A program made the translations under genes and the position numbers. From assembly GCA_038534295.1 (NCBI GenBank), contig JBCAXA010000005.1, forward strand, positions 145,151-209,150: a DNA stretch of 64,000 nt, written 5' to 3'. Shown in pieces: positions 52,670 through 61,238 of the stretch; positions within the stretch are counted from its first letter, which is position 1, and every line of letters begins with the position of its first letter. Under the pieces are notes generated by a model, which was given only the letters and a program-made list of their open reading frames with translations, made no database searches and was not told the origin of the DNA. Origin of the DNA: JBCAXA01 sp038534295. GTDB lineage: Bacteria; Pseudomonadota; Gammaproteobacteria; Steroidobacterales; Woeseiaceae.

Positions 52670-53354
52670 AGCGGTACCCCGCGCGACGAACGCTGCGGAT
52701 GCAGTTCTGTCCGGTAATGGTCTTAAGCTCTCGGCGCAATCGCGCCACCGCCACTTCGATAGTGTTGACCTGCGGCTCGAGCCGTACAAACTCCGGCCAG
52801 ATCTCCTGCCACAGCGTGTCTTTCGTCACCACCTCGGCGCGACGGCTGGCCAGCGCCCACAACAAGTCGAATTGCTTCTGCGAAAGCCGCACCGACTGCT
52901 CTTGCCAGGTCACGGTTCGAGCGGCTCGGCGAATCTCGAGTGCGCCCGCGAGCAGAACCGTTGGATAAGCCGTGTACTTGCCGGCACGCCGCGCCAGCGC
53001 AATCAGCCGGGCACGCAGCTCGGCTGCGTCAAACGGTTTGATGAGGTAATCGTCGGCGCCCGTCTCGAGACCGATGACACGCTCGCTGGGCGTAGACAGC
53101 TGGCTGACCACCAGCGTCGCAAGCGTCAGCTCGAAGCGGCGGATTTCATCGAAGAGCCGCAGACCGTCGTCGGAATCACCGAGCACCCGATCGATCACGG
53201 CAATGTCGCAACGCCCGTTCAGCAATGCCTCGCGAGCCTGATCGACGGACGACACGCAGACGCTGTCCCATCCCAGCGTCTCGGTAACGTCCTGCACACA
53301 CGAGGCCCACTCGGGCTCGTCGTCGAGGATCAGCACTCTGATGGTGTTGGACAA
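52656..53354 (-). CDS. OmpR/PhoB-type response regulator
   Basis: About 232 residues from TTG 53354, giving (M)SNTIRVLILDDEPEW; the long upstream frame runs antisense to the secreted partner gene and is not real. The receiver domain has the acidic pair DDE, the phosphorylatable Asp in IAVIDRVLGDS and lysine in DDYLIKPFDAAELRA. The C-terminal winged helix (VRLSQKQFDLLWALASRRAEVVTK, NTIEVAVARLRREL, RSVRRAGYRFE) is standard OmpR type. No ribosome site is obvious at the TTG, so the start is uncertain by a few codons. It is divergent from the gene at 53424 with a 69-bp spacer. Confidence 0.88.
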   Translation of the reverse strand: MSNTIRVLILDDEPEWASCVQDVTETLGWDSVCVSSVDQAREALLNGRCDIAVIDRVLGDSDDGLRLFDEIRRFELTLATLVVSQLSTPSERVIGLETGADDYLIKPFDAAELRARLIALARRAGKYTAYPTVLLAGALEIRRAARTVTWQEQSVRLSQKQFDLLWALASRRAEVVTKDTLWQEIWPEFVRLEPQVNTIEVAVARLRRELKTITGQNCIRSVRRAGYRFELA

Positions 53355-53423
53355 CCTTGCATCACATCTGTCGCGGGACTCGCGGGCTATACTAGCGAAA
53401 CGAATAACAACAGGGGCCGGCCG

Positions 53424-54107
53424 ATGGGCACCCTCAAATCCCGTGCGCGTTATGTCCGCCGGCACGGATGCTACCGCCGAACGGCGTTGCAAGTCGCCAG
53501 TGCGGCGTTTGTACTTCTCGCCGGCGATGTTGGTCTCGCCGATCATCGCGGTACCGATAACGGAGTCGGCGCCGTCGTGCAGCAGGTAGCTGACTCGCGG
53601 CGTTTGTACCAGCGTGCTCTGGCGCGGCAGGACGCGGCGATGCTGGCGATCGCTGCAGAGCTGCGCGCCGAAGCCCTGGGCACGTGGCAGCCGACCGGCG
53701 ACACAGACGGGGGTCTGCCGACGCCGCACGACATGCTGCAGCAAGCTAAGCGCTGGGCGAGCATCGACGACGCGCTCAGCGCCGTTGTCGAGCAGATCGG
53801 CCGCCGCCGGCATCGCGGCAACATCAACGGCCCGCTCGTTCGGCATGTCACGATTGAGTCCGGCAATCCGCTAAATCTGAATACGGCGTTCACGCCAAAG
53901 TTTCCGGCCGTAGTCTATCTTGAGGGCGTGCCAGACGTGCGCTTCGCGCTCCGCGTCCTGGATTCGGAGGGAACGCCGGTCTGCGAGGACGCATCGGCAA
54001 AGACCTACAAGCTGTGTCGCTTTCTGCCCGATCGGACTGAGCCGTATGTCGTTACGGCGACCAGCCGCGAAACGGCGCCCATCGAGCTGCTGCTCATCAC
54101 GAACTGA
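53424..54107 (+). CDS. Secreted partner protein of the CHAT protease
   Basis: A 227-residue protein from ATG 53424 with GGGG upstream; the reading frame upstream lies antisense to the two-component genes. Signal peptide at residues about 1-40 (ALQVASAAFVLLAGDVGLAD). The first half is helical (VVQQVADSRRLYQRALARQDAAMLAI) and the second half is a beta domain (VYLEGVPDVRFALRVLDSEG, VTATSRETAPIELLLI). It is 12 nt upstream of the CHAT protease gene, so the two are cotranscribed. It may be a substrate, inhibitor or accessory of the protease. Not recognised as a named family. Confidence 0.7.
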   Translation: MGTLKSRARYVRRHGCYRRTALQVASAAFVLLAGDVGLADHRGTDNGVGAVVQQVADSRRLYQRALARQDAAMLAIAAELRAEALGTWQPTGDTDGGLPTPHDMLQQAKRWASIDDALSAVVEQIGRRRHRGNINGPLVRHVTIESGNPLNLNTAFTPKFPAVVYLEGVPDVRFALRVLDSEGTPVCEDASAKTYKLCRFLPDRTEPYVVTATSRETAPIELLLITN

Positions 54108-54119
54108 GACGATACGTTG

Positions 54120-56804
54120 ATGCGTCGAATCGCTGCACTGTGCGCAGTGCTGTCTGGCTTTTGCTGCGAAGGCCACCTTTCCGCCCAGACGGCAGACGGT
54201 ACTCTGGCCGAGCAGCTGAAGGGCAACGTCGAAGCGGCAAAGCTCGACGGCGACTGGCAACGGGCTGCAGGGCTCGTCGTTGACGTTTTCATGTCGGAGC
54301 GCGTCGGTGACCTCGCCGATGACGACGCGCTGGCGCTCTACAACACAGGCGTCGACCTGTTGGCGGCACTCGACGATGCCGATCGCAGCCGCATCCTCGA
54401 CGAGGCCGCACTGGCCGAATTCTCCCGACGGAGCAATCAGACCGGCGTGCTGACTGCCCGGCTGAGCCTCGCGAGCGTGGCATTCTGGGAGCGTCAGCTC
54501 GACGACGCACTCGTCATGATCGAGGCACTGATCGACGAGACGCGCAACAGACCGCAGTTTGCGGACCAGTACCTCGGCGCCTTGGTGCTGCGCGCCCACG
54601 CGTACCGATTCGACAAGGACAACGACGCCTGCATCGAGCTGCTGACCCCAATCGCGTCGGAGCAGCGTGATGAGGTCTACGCCAGTGCGACCAGCAACAC
54701 GTGGTTTCTCGTCAATCGCGTGCTGTCGCTCTGTCATCGCAATCAGGGCGTCGCGAACGACTGGGATATGGACTCGCTGGAGAAAGCCGCGGCGTTCGCC
54801 GAAGCGGCCGCGACCCACATCGAGCAAGACGCCGACTCGCAGCCGCTCGATCGCGCGATCGCCCTGGACACGCGGGCGCGCACCTACTGGGAGATGGGCC
54901 GCAAGGAAGAAGCCATTGCGTTCGAGCACAAAGCCGTTACGGAGCTAGAGACGCACGGGCTCGACGTCGGTCGCGACTACGCGCTGCTGGCAGCCATCTT
55001 GAGCGTGTATCTCGCGCGCAACGACGACGCCGAAACCGCACTCGTTTACGGCGAGCGTGCCGTGGCGGCCGCCCGCGCCCACTACCTGCGGGCGTTCTTT
55101 GGCCCACGAGCCGCGACCTACGACGATCGCTACTATTTGCTGTACGCCACCAACGCCTACTTCGCATCGTTGGCCGGCGTCGCTGAGAAAGGCATCGAGA
55201 TTCCGGACTCGCGCCTCGATGCAGCGTTTCAGTACGCACAGTACACGGCGACCAGCGACATCGGCGATGCGTTGAAGCGCGTCGCAGCGGATGCGTCGGC
55301 ACGTTCCCGGGACGTTCGGCGCTATCTCGGTGCGCAGGATCGCCTGCGCGATGAGTGGCGCCGTTTGTCACGCGAAGTCTCTTTGCTCGCCACTGAAAGC
55401 GAGCGCTATGCCGCCGCGCTTGCACAAAAGCAGGAGGAGCGAGCAAGCGTGTCTGCGGAACTCGCGCGCCTGCAGGACGACGTCTCGGCCGACGTTCGCA
55501 CGTATCTCGGGCTGTGGGATACCGACGCGGTGTCGCTTGCCACGATGCAGCAATCGCTCGATGACGACGAGATGTACTTCATCATCACGGGCATCTTCAG
55601 CTACGTCACGGTGATTGCCGTCACCTCGACCGACGTGCACTGGCACCGACCGGCGTTCGAGCGCGACGAGTTCTGCAATTTGGCCCGCGCGCAGCGCCGC
55701 TCGCTGTCGGTGATGACCGATCTGGACTGTGCCAACGAAATGGTCGGCATGCAGGCGACGTTTCAGCCGCTGGCGCCGTTCGATGTAGAGCTCGCCCACG
55801 ATCTTTACGAGCGATTGTTTGGCCCGGCCGTTCGAGAACTGGGCGACAAACCCAACTGGATCATCTCGGCCACGGGCCTTGCGTCGACCGTAGCGTTCCC
55901 GGCGCTGCTCACCGACACCGTGCCGGTTGACGAAGGCGCCGCGCCGCAGTTCGCGTCGCTGCCCTGGCTGGGCAGCCAGAAGACGCTGTTCCTGGCACCG
56001 AAGGCCAGTGCTTTCACCGCGGCGCGATCGAGCCGCAGTGGGCGCAAAGCGTCGACCAGCGACCTTCGCGTCGTCGTCGCCGGCTCGCCGTGCATCGGCG
56101 AGTTTGCCGGCGATGCCTGCGCTTCGATGGCCGACGCATCAGTCACCGCAGACAACGAGACGCTTTCCGCAATGGTGACCCGACGCGGCGCCGTGGATCG
56201 CGACTATACGAACTTGCCGGCACTACCCGGCGCCTTCGCCGAACTCCGGCGCATCTCGCAGCGCATTGATGACGTTACGGAGCTTACCGGCCCGGCGTTC
56301 ACACGGCCCCGGATGCTCGATGCCTTGTCCTCGCCGGGCGACGTGCTCGTCCTGTCGACGCACGCGCTGGCGGCAAGCGAATCGGGGCTGGATCAGGCTG
56401 CGCTCGTTCTGTCGCCGGTCGCGACAGACGAGTCGCGCTCGATGCTGCTGACCGCTGGCGATGTCGCGCAACTCGAGCTGCCTTACGACTGGGTCGTCTT
56501 GTCGGGCTGCCACACCGGGAGCCCCGCCGGCGACCCGCGCGCCGAGGTCTTTACGGGGCTGGCGCTCGCTTTCCTGCAGGCGGGCAGTCAGGCCGTACTG
56601 GTCTCGACATTCGAAGTGCTGGACGGGTCTAGCGCAGAGTTCGTGCCCGATGTGCTGGAAGCGTACGCCGGCGGCACGCGCGTCCGAAAGGCAGAAGCGA
56701 TTCGCACGGCGGTCGCAGGCTTGCTGTCCGACCCGGACAGCCTGGCGCTACACCACCCAACCCACTGGGCCGCGTATGCGGTGGTGGGTGCGGCGCCGCG
56801 TTAG
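54120..56804 (+). CDS. Secreted TPR-CHAT protease
   Basis: A 894-residue protein from ATG 54120. Signal peptide about 1-23 (GFCCEGHLSAQ). Residues about 30-400 are TPR-like helices (DALVMIEALIDETRN, GRKEEAIAFEHKAVTEL), with a coiled-coil near 400-450 (ATESERYAAALAQKQEERA). The C-terminal third is a CHAT caspase-like domain with catalytic His748 (VLSTHALAASESG) and Cys797 (VVLSGCHTGS) intact, followed by FLQAGSQAVLVSTFEV and a closing HPTHWAAYAVVG. It should cleave proteins in the periplasm or outside. Operon with the 53424 gene, divergent from a two-component system. Confidence 0.9.
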   Translation: MRRIAALCAVLSGFCCEGHLSAQTADGTLAEQLKGNVEAAKLDGDWQRAAGLVVDVFMSERVGDLADDDALALYNTGVDLLAALDDADRSRILDEAALAEFSRRSNQTGVLTARLSLASVAFWERQLDDALVMIEALIDETRNRPQFADQYLGALVLRAHAYRFDKDNDACIELLTPIASEQRDEVYASATSNTWFLVNRVLSLCHRNQGVANDWDMDSLEKAAAFAEAAATHIEQDADSQPLDRAIALDTRARTYWEMGRKEEAIAFEHKAVTELETHGLDVGRDYALLAAILSVYLARNDDAETALVYGERAVAAARAHYLRAFFGPRAATYDDRYYLLYATNAYFASLAGVAEKGIEIPDSRLDAAFQYAQYTATSDIGDALKRVAADASARSRDVRRYLGAQDRLRDEWRRLSREVSLLATESERYAAALAQKQEERASVSAELARLQDDVSADVRTYLGLWDTDAVSLATMQQSLDDDEMYFIITGIFSYVTVIAVTSTDVHWHRPAFERDEFCNLARAQRRSLSVMTDLDCANEMVGMQATFQPLAPFDVELAHDLYERLFGPAVRELGDKPNWIISATGLASTVAFPALLTDTVPVDEGAAPQFASLPWLGSQKTLFLAPKASAFTAARSSRSGRKASTSDLRVVVAGSPCIGEFAGDACASMADASVTADNETLSAMVTRRGAVDRDYTNLPALPGAFAELRRISQRIDDVTELTGPAFTRPRMLDALSSPGDVLVLSTHALAASESGLDQAALVLSPVATDESRSMLLTAGDVAQLELPYDWVVLSGCHTGSPAGDPRAEVFTGLALAFLQAGSQAVLVSTFEVLDGSSAEFVPDVLEAYAGGTRVRKAEAIRTAVAGLLSDPDSLALHHPTHWAAYAVVGAAPR

Positions 56805-57176
56805 CAAACGGCGGTCGAGACGCGAAGCAGCGCCGCGGATATCCACGGTGCGACATCGTGCGAGCGTGACGGTGACGGAACGTTGGCAGCAATTGCTGTC
56901 GGTAGGCACATGATTTGGCGGCGTTCGGCATCGCGATTGGTCGGCAACCGGTGTTCTAAGATGCGTGCATCAGAGGCAGAGCTGACACGAAAGCCGAGCA
57001 GCTCGACATCGTATCGGCAGACGTGCGCGCCAGCGAGTGGCAGGTCGACTGGTCGATTCTCTGTCGGTAAGTTCTGAACCGGCATTAATGATCGGCTGCA
57101 CCCAGGATCTTGTGCGGCCAGGTCGCCGCCGACGTAACTACATGGCGGAGACCCCATAAACAATCGTCACCGCATG
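56805..57176. other. Intergenic region, no gene seen
   Basis: 372 bp following the CHAT gene. Short ORFs on both strands lack ribosome sites and recognisable content. I see no clear terminator directly after the CHAT gene. Confidence 0.5.
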
Positions 57177-57310
57177 CCAAAAAGAAAAGCCGCACCCGAA
57201 CCGATGCGGCGCCTCAATATTAGAACCTGGTGGGCGTGAGATCCGACGAAGCCGGGGCATGCTCCGGCCGGGTCGAACGCGCCGAGCGTGCCCGCAAGGC
57301 GCCGGAGTGC
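57177..57310 (-). repeat. Dispersed 134-bp repeat with rrn-like terminator, copy B
   Basis: Same length and order as copy A at 48010-48143: CCAAAAAGAAAAGCCGCACCC, a short variable loop, AACCTGGTGGG, then an 18-bp hairpin GCCGGGGCATGCTCCGGC (57251-57268) and GGGTCGAACGCGCCGAGCG. On the minus strand it ends with the terminator-like stem. Divergence from copy A is scattered, suggesting old copies. Confidence 0.75.
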
Positions 57311-58032
57311 GGGTTCATTCTCGTTGAACGCTGCATGCTGCAGCCGGTCGGGCTTATCTGGGCTGCAGACTGAGAGAAGAGCCGACCGTCCCGATGTCGT
57401 CGTCGTTTTCGTGACGACCAAGCCGAAGTCCATCAGAAAGTTTTTCGTGCGGCCAGTATCCGCTGCTTTGACGCGCAGGTAGGCAAGGCTACGGCCTTTG
57501 GATCAGGGGTGCTGGAGTCCATCGATGTGCCTTCCAGCCCAATATAACCAATTGAAATATGTTGACGATCATTCTTGATCTGCTTATATTTTGCATTAAT
57601 ACAAAATAATGCAGATCTTCTAGGGCACGCGCCCAACTATACCGGGGGGGGATAGATCAGCGCGGCATGAGCCTTACCAACAGCAAATTCGGCTGCCTTA
57701 GCGGCCACTTGGCGGTTTCGGCCGACGCGGTGCTTCGAGTTCCTCGAGACTTCCGGCGTTCTAGCCACTCGTCTTGCCGATACCTCATCCGACTGGCTTC
57801 GTGAACGCTCACGCAGATGGACCTCTCTGGCGCCCGCGAGAGCGTAAAGGACTGCATCCGCCTCTGCGCGTGGCTACCGGTCAATCTCGAAGAATTTCGC
57901 ATTAGACGACATCGTTTACGTCGCCGGATTACGTGCGCACGCATGCAATTGGTTCATCGAAGAGTACGCACGCCGCTAAAGGGCGGATTGACATACCGAA
58001 CGGTCAGATTAACAACGTGGGGGAACAGCTAG
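57311..58032. other. Long leader region upstream of the third TonB receptor
   Basis: 722 bp without a convincing gene. It contains the promoter and palindrome described at 57562-57617, then a G-run (GGGGGGGG near 57647) and several short ORFs, including one of 71 codons ending directly at the receptor start, none with a recognisable product. If the promoter is real the receptor transcript has a leader of roughly 430 nt. Confidence 0.45.
57562..57617 (+). promoter_or_regulatory. Sigma-70-like promoter overlapping a long imperfect palindrome
   Basis: TTGACG (57562-57567) and TATATT (57585-57590) are spaced 17 bp, a near-consensus promoter. The -10 lies inside an inverted repeat: GATCTGC (57577-57583) and TATTTTG (57587-57593) against CAAAATA (57602-57608) and GCAGATC (57611-57617) around an 8-nt centre. 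A repressor could bind there. The region is much more A/T-rich than its surroundings. Confidence 0.55.
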
Positions 58033-60552
58033 ATGAAACGTTTCTACGATGCTGAAAAGTTAATCGGAGTAACAGTGCTCACTGCTGTATTGGCGCTTCC
58101 GGCGCAAGCGCAGCAACTCGAAGAAATTGTCGTGACAGCACAAAAGCGTGAACAGTCGATCCAAGACGTACCGATATCGGTGACAGCCATCACCGGCGAG
58201 ATACTAGAGAACAATGGTATTAATGGATTTCAGGCACTCGGCGAACGCACGCCGAATCTTAAGGTGCAGGTGGCCGACGGCGGCCCGGCGAATTTGATCG
58301 GTATTCGGGGCATCACGTCCGGATTCAACCGAGGCTTCGAGCAGTCAGTGGGAGTCGTCGTCGATGGTGTCTACAGTGCGCGCGGTGAGTTCTTCCGGAC
58401 CGGGCTGTTTGATATCGAACGCGTAGAAGTGCTGCGCGGTCCACAGGGCACGTTGTTTGGCAAGAACGCGACAGCAGGCCTCATAAACATTATTACGGCC
58501 GGCCCTACAGAAGAATTTGATGCGTCCATCAAGACTCGGTTTGGTACCGATAGCTTGGTTGGTGTAACCGCCGCAGTTTCCGGGCCGCTTTCTGACCGGT
58601 TCCGCGCCCGCCTGGCGGTAGAGCACTTCGAGCAAGACGCGTACTTCACAAATACCGGCGGTGGTCCTGACGGCGGCGCCGTCGAAAACAACAACGTGCG
58701 ACTGAAGCTTGAAGGCGATCTGACCGACAATCTCGTGCTGGCGTTTACGTATGAGCACATGGAGAAAAACGTGGACGGTACGTCTCAGCAGTTGCTGGCG
58801 CTGGACCCAAGTCCGACCTCAGGCTTCTTCGGGTTCAATCCGGCGGCTAACCCGTACGATCCCGGCAACGGCGGGCCCGGATTCATCCCGTTGTTCGGTG
58901 TGTCGTCGGCAGAGTACTTTGCGGCGTTCGACCCCAACGTCGAATTCAATCTCGACACGACACAGTCGACAAACCTTGCCGCGTTCTTCGATACCGAGAC
59001 GGACAATATTCGCCTGCAGGCCGACTGGGATTTCTCGGGAGTCCGGCTGACCTACGTTGGCGGCCTGATTGACCTGACTGACCAAAACCAGTTTGACCCT
59101 GACTTCTCCGGGAATCCGTACCTGATCGGGCCAGCAAATGTGGAGTCCGAACAGATTACGCACGAATTACGACTGCAGTCACAAGGCGATGGAGCGTTCG
59201 ACTGGACCGCTGGCCTCTACAAGTTTGATGCCGATATATCGAACAACACACCGGCGTTCGTCTTTGTTCCGGCCGTATTGGGTACCGTCGGTCCTGTTGC
59301 GCCCGGCGTACCACCGCTGCCAAACCCCGACTACCAGGGGTACGTAAACGGTGTCGGACGTTTTGGTATTCGCGAGACCGGGTTTGAGCAGGAGGCGGAT
59401 GCATGGGCGGTGTTCGCACAAGCGACTTGGCATGTCACGGACAGTTTCCGCATCACGGCCGGCGGCCGATACACGGACGAGACGAAAACGTCGGACCAGT
59501 TCATTACAAGCAGGGATGGCACGCTGCGGACACCGGCAGGCGATCAAGGTGTCACGCCGATTCCCGGCAATCCGAATCCGACACCGGCCGAGTTTGCCAA
59601 CAGCTTTGATGCGACCGTCATTCCCTATTGTCTTTCGGATCAGGTGGAGCCGGAGTACGACGCGGCCGGACTGGGAGCACCGTGTGGGCCCGGGTTACGC
59701 AGGACCGAAAGCGACTTCACACCAATGATGGTCTTACAGTACGACTTTTCGGATACCGTCAGCACATACTTCAGCTATTCGGAAGGATTCAAGGGCGGCG
59801 GTTTCAATGGGCAGGCGCGGCGTCAAGCGAGTCTCGAGTTCGAGGATGAGCAAGTCGATGCGTTCGAGATTGGCCTCAAATCAATTCTGTTCGACGGCGC
59901 GATGACGGCGAATTTCGCGCTGTATTCGTCGGAATACGAAAATTTCCAGACGACTCAGTTTGTGAATCAGGTCTTTATTGTAGGTAATGCGGCCGCTGTT
60001 GACGCACAAGGTCTGGAGTTCGACGTGATGTGGCAAGCAACAGAAAATCTGTTGCTTGGACTGTCGGGCCAGATTAGCAACACGGAATACAAGGATTTCA
60101 CGACGGCTGCCTGCACCAGTGCCCAGCTGATGGCGCTCAGCCCATTCGCGCCGCCGCCGAATCCGAGTCCGCGCAGTCTGTGCGTGCAGGACGTTTCCGG
60201 CCAGGCAGTCGAGCAAGCGCCCGAATCCGCGGCGAACTTGATGATCAACTACAACATCCCTCTCGCCGGCAGTTTCGACGTTCAGCTTGGTGCTGACATC
60301 AACTATTCGGACGACTACTTCTTGACGCAGGATCTGGACCCGCTCCTCGTCCAGGATGCCTACACGACGGTCAATCTGCGAGTCGCATTGAATGACAAGG
60401 ATGAGCGTTGGCAGCTGGCATTGCTCGGTACCAACGTCACGGACGAGGTCTTCATACTAACGGCCGCTGGCGTCCCGGCGCAGAACGGCGCGTTTTTCGC
60501 GTCATCCAATCGTGAGAGCGTTTACGAACTGCAGTTTAGGTATGCATGGTAG
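58033..60552 (+). CDS. TonB-dependent outer-membrane receptor
   Basis: A 839-residue receptor. Signal peptide about 1-27 (LALPAQAQ). TonB box and plug start LEEIVVTAQKREQSIQDVPISV, plug motif VLRGPQGTLFGKNATAGLI, long barrel, and terminal aromatic residue (QFRYAW). Extracellular loops include proline-rich inserts (VGPVAPGVPPLPNP, PFAPPPNPSPRS) and cysteines that could form loop disulfides. A strong promoter-like palindrome lies about 430 bp upstream. No catabolic genes accompany it; an IS66 remnant and repeats follow, so any original partner genes may have been lost. Ligand unknown. Confidence 0.93.
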   Translation: MKRFYDAEKLIGVTVLTAVLALPAQAQQLEEIVVTAQKREQSIQDVPISVTAITGEILENNGINGFQALGERTPNLKVQVADGGPANLIGIRGITSGFNRGFEQSVGVVVDGVYSARGEFFRTGLFDIERVEVLRGPQGTLFGKNATAGLINIITAGPTEEFDASIKTRFGTDSLVGVTAAVSGPLSDRFRARLAVEHFEQDAYFTNTGGGPDGGAVENNNVRLKLEGDLTDNLVLAFTYEHMEKNVDGTSQQLLALDPSPTSGFFGFNPAANPYDPGNGGPGFIPLFGVSSAEYFAAFDPNVEFNLDTTQSTNLAAFFDTETDNIRLQADWDFSGVRLTYVGGLIDLTDQNQFDPDFSGNPYLIGPANVESEQITHELRLQSQGDGAFDWTAGLYKFDADISNNTPAFVFVPAVLGTVGPVAPGVPPLPNPDYQGYVNGVGRFGIRETGFEQEADAWAVFAQATWHVTDSFRITAGGRYTDETKTSDQFITSRDGTLRTPAGDQGVTPIPGNPNPTPAEFANSFDATVIPYCLSDQVEPEYDAAGLGAPCGPGLRRTESDFTPMMVLQYDFSDTVSTYFSYSEGFKGGGFNGQARRQASLEFEDEQVDAFEIGLKSILFDGAMTANFALYSSEYENFQTTQFVNQVFIVGNAAAVDAQGLEFDVMWQATENLLLGLSGQISNTEYKDFTTAACTSAQLMALSPFAPPPNPSPRSLCVQDVSGQAVEQAPESAANLMINYNIPLAGSFDVQLGADINYSDDYFLTQDLDPLLVQDAYTTVNLRVALNDKDERWQLALLGTNVTDEVFILTAAGVPAQNGAFFASSNRESVYELQFRYAW

Positions 60553-60690
60553 ATACAAGGGTGCGGGTGTCGGCCATTCGGCCGGCACACGTTCCTTGCA
60601 ATACCCGCGAACTCCGACGGCGCGAAACATCGCTTCTTCGTTATTGCTGCGTTGTATGTGAGCGGCGCGTTAATGCACCGTCAGCGATCT

Positions 60691-60885
60691 GGCCTCGTCA
60701 TTGGGCGCAAGAACTGGCTCTTCTCGGACACGGTCGCCGGCGCCAATGCGAGTGCCAATCTCTATAGTCTGATCGAGACGGCCAAGGCCAACGGCATCGA
60801 GCCCTACGCTTATCTCCGGACCGTGTTCATCGAGTTGCCGCAGGCGACATCGGTTGACGAAATCGAATCTCTGCTGCCGGTCCCG
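60691..60885 (+). pseudogene. Remnant of an IS66-family transposase (C-terminal fragment)
   Basis: Within the frame 60652-60918 the stretch IGRKNWLFSDTVAGANASA, followed by LYSLIETAKANGIEPYAYLR and LPQATSVDEIESLLP, is the conserved C-terminal domain of IS66 transposases. Only about 65 of some 500 residues remain and no catalytic DDE region or terminal repeats are present. It is a dead insertion-sequence fragment, so the local region has been a landing site for mobile DNA. Confidence 0.85.
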
Positions 60886-61007
60886 AATGACGCCGAAGAG
60901 TCCGCGCGGGTATCATGAAGCGGATGGCCCGGTAGAAAAACCTGCCGTTAACCCAACGGATACAAATCGCGCAGCTTCTTTGCTCTTCTGGCGTGACCTT
61001 ATACAGG

Positions 61008-61234
61008 TGGGTGGCCCAGTTGTTCTCTTAAAGGTGGGTGTCCCAGTTGTCTTCCTGGGCGAAACAAAGTTGGGTGTCCCAGTTGTTTTCCCAGTTGTTG
61101 GGTGATTGTCCGATCAGTGGCGCGAACAATTTTGGGTGTCCCAGTTGTTGCCCCGGTGGGGTTCGACCAAACAATGGTGGGTGTCCCAATTGTTGACCAG
61201 TTGTTGCCATCCCAGTTGTTGCCAGTTGTTGGTT
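61008..61234. repeat. Nine-copy irregular short-repeat tract (CCCAGTTGTT)
   Basis: The 10-mer CCCAGTTGTT or a one-base variant starts at 61015, 61042, 61078, 61090, 61140, 61185, 61196, 61211 and 61221. Five copies (1, 2, 3, 5, 6) are preceded by GGGTGT or GGGTGG. Spacing is irregular (10 to 50 bp), so it is not a CRISPR or simple tandem repeat. The tract lies between the IS66 remnant and the SMI1/KNR4-type gene, whose stop codon is just beyond it. Confidence 0.85.
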
Positions 61235-61238
61235 GTTT

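Noticed and set aside
52669..53846. Response regulator starting far upstream at 53846
   Set aside because: The extra 160 residues are antisense to the secreted partner gene and have shadow-frame composition; the receiver domain begins at SNTIRVLILDDE.
57817..58032. 71-codon ORF ending directly before the third TonB receptor
   Set aside because: Arginine-rich translation typical of a shadow frame and no ribosome site; treated as leader sequence.
61008..61234. Possible CRISPR array
   Set aside because: Repeats are only 10-16 bp, spacing is irregular and no cas genes are present.
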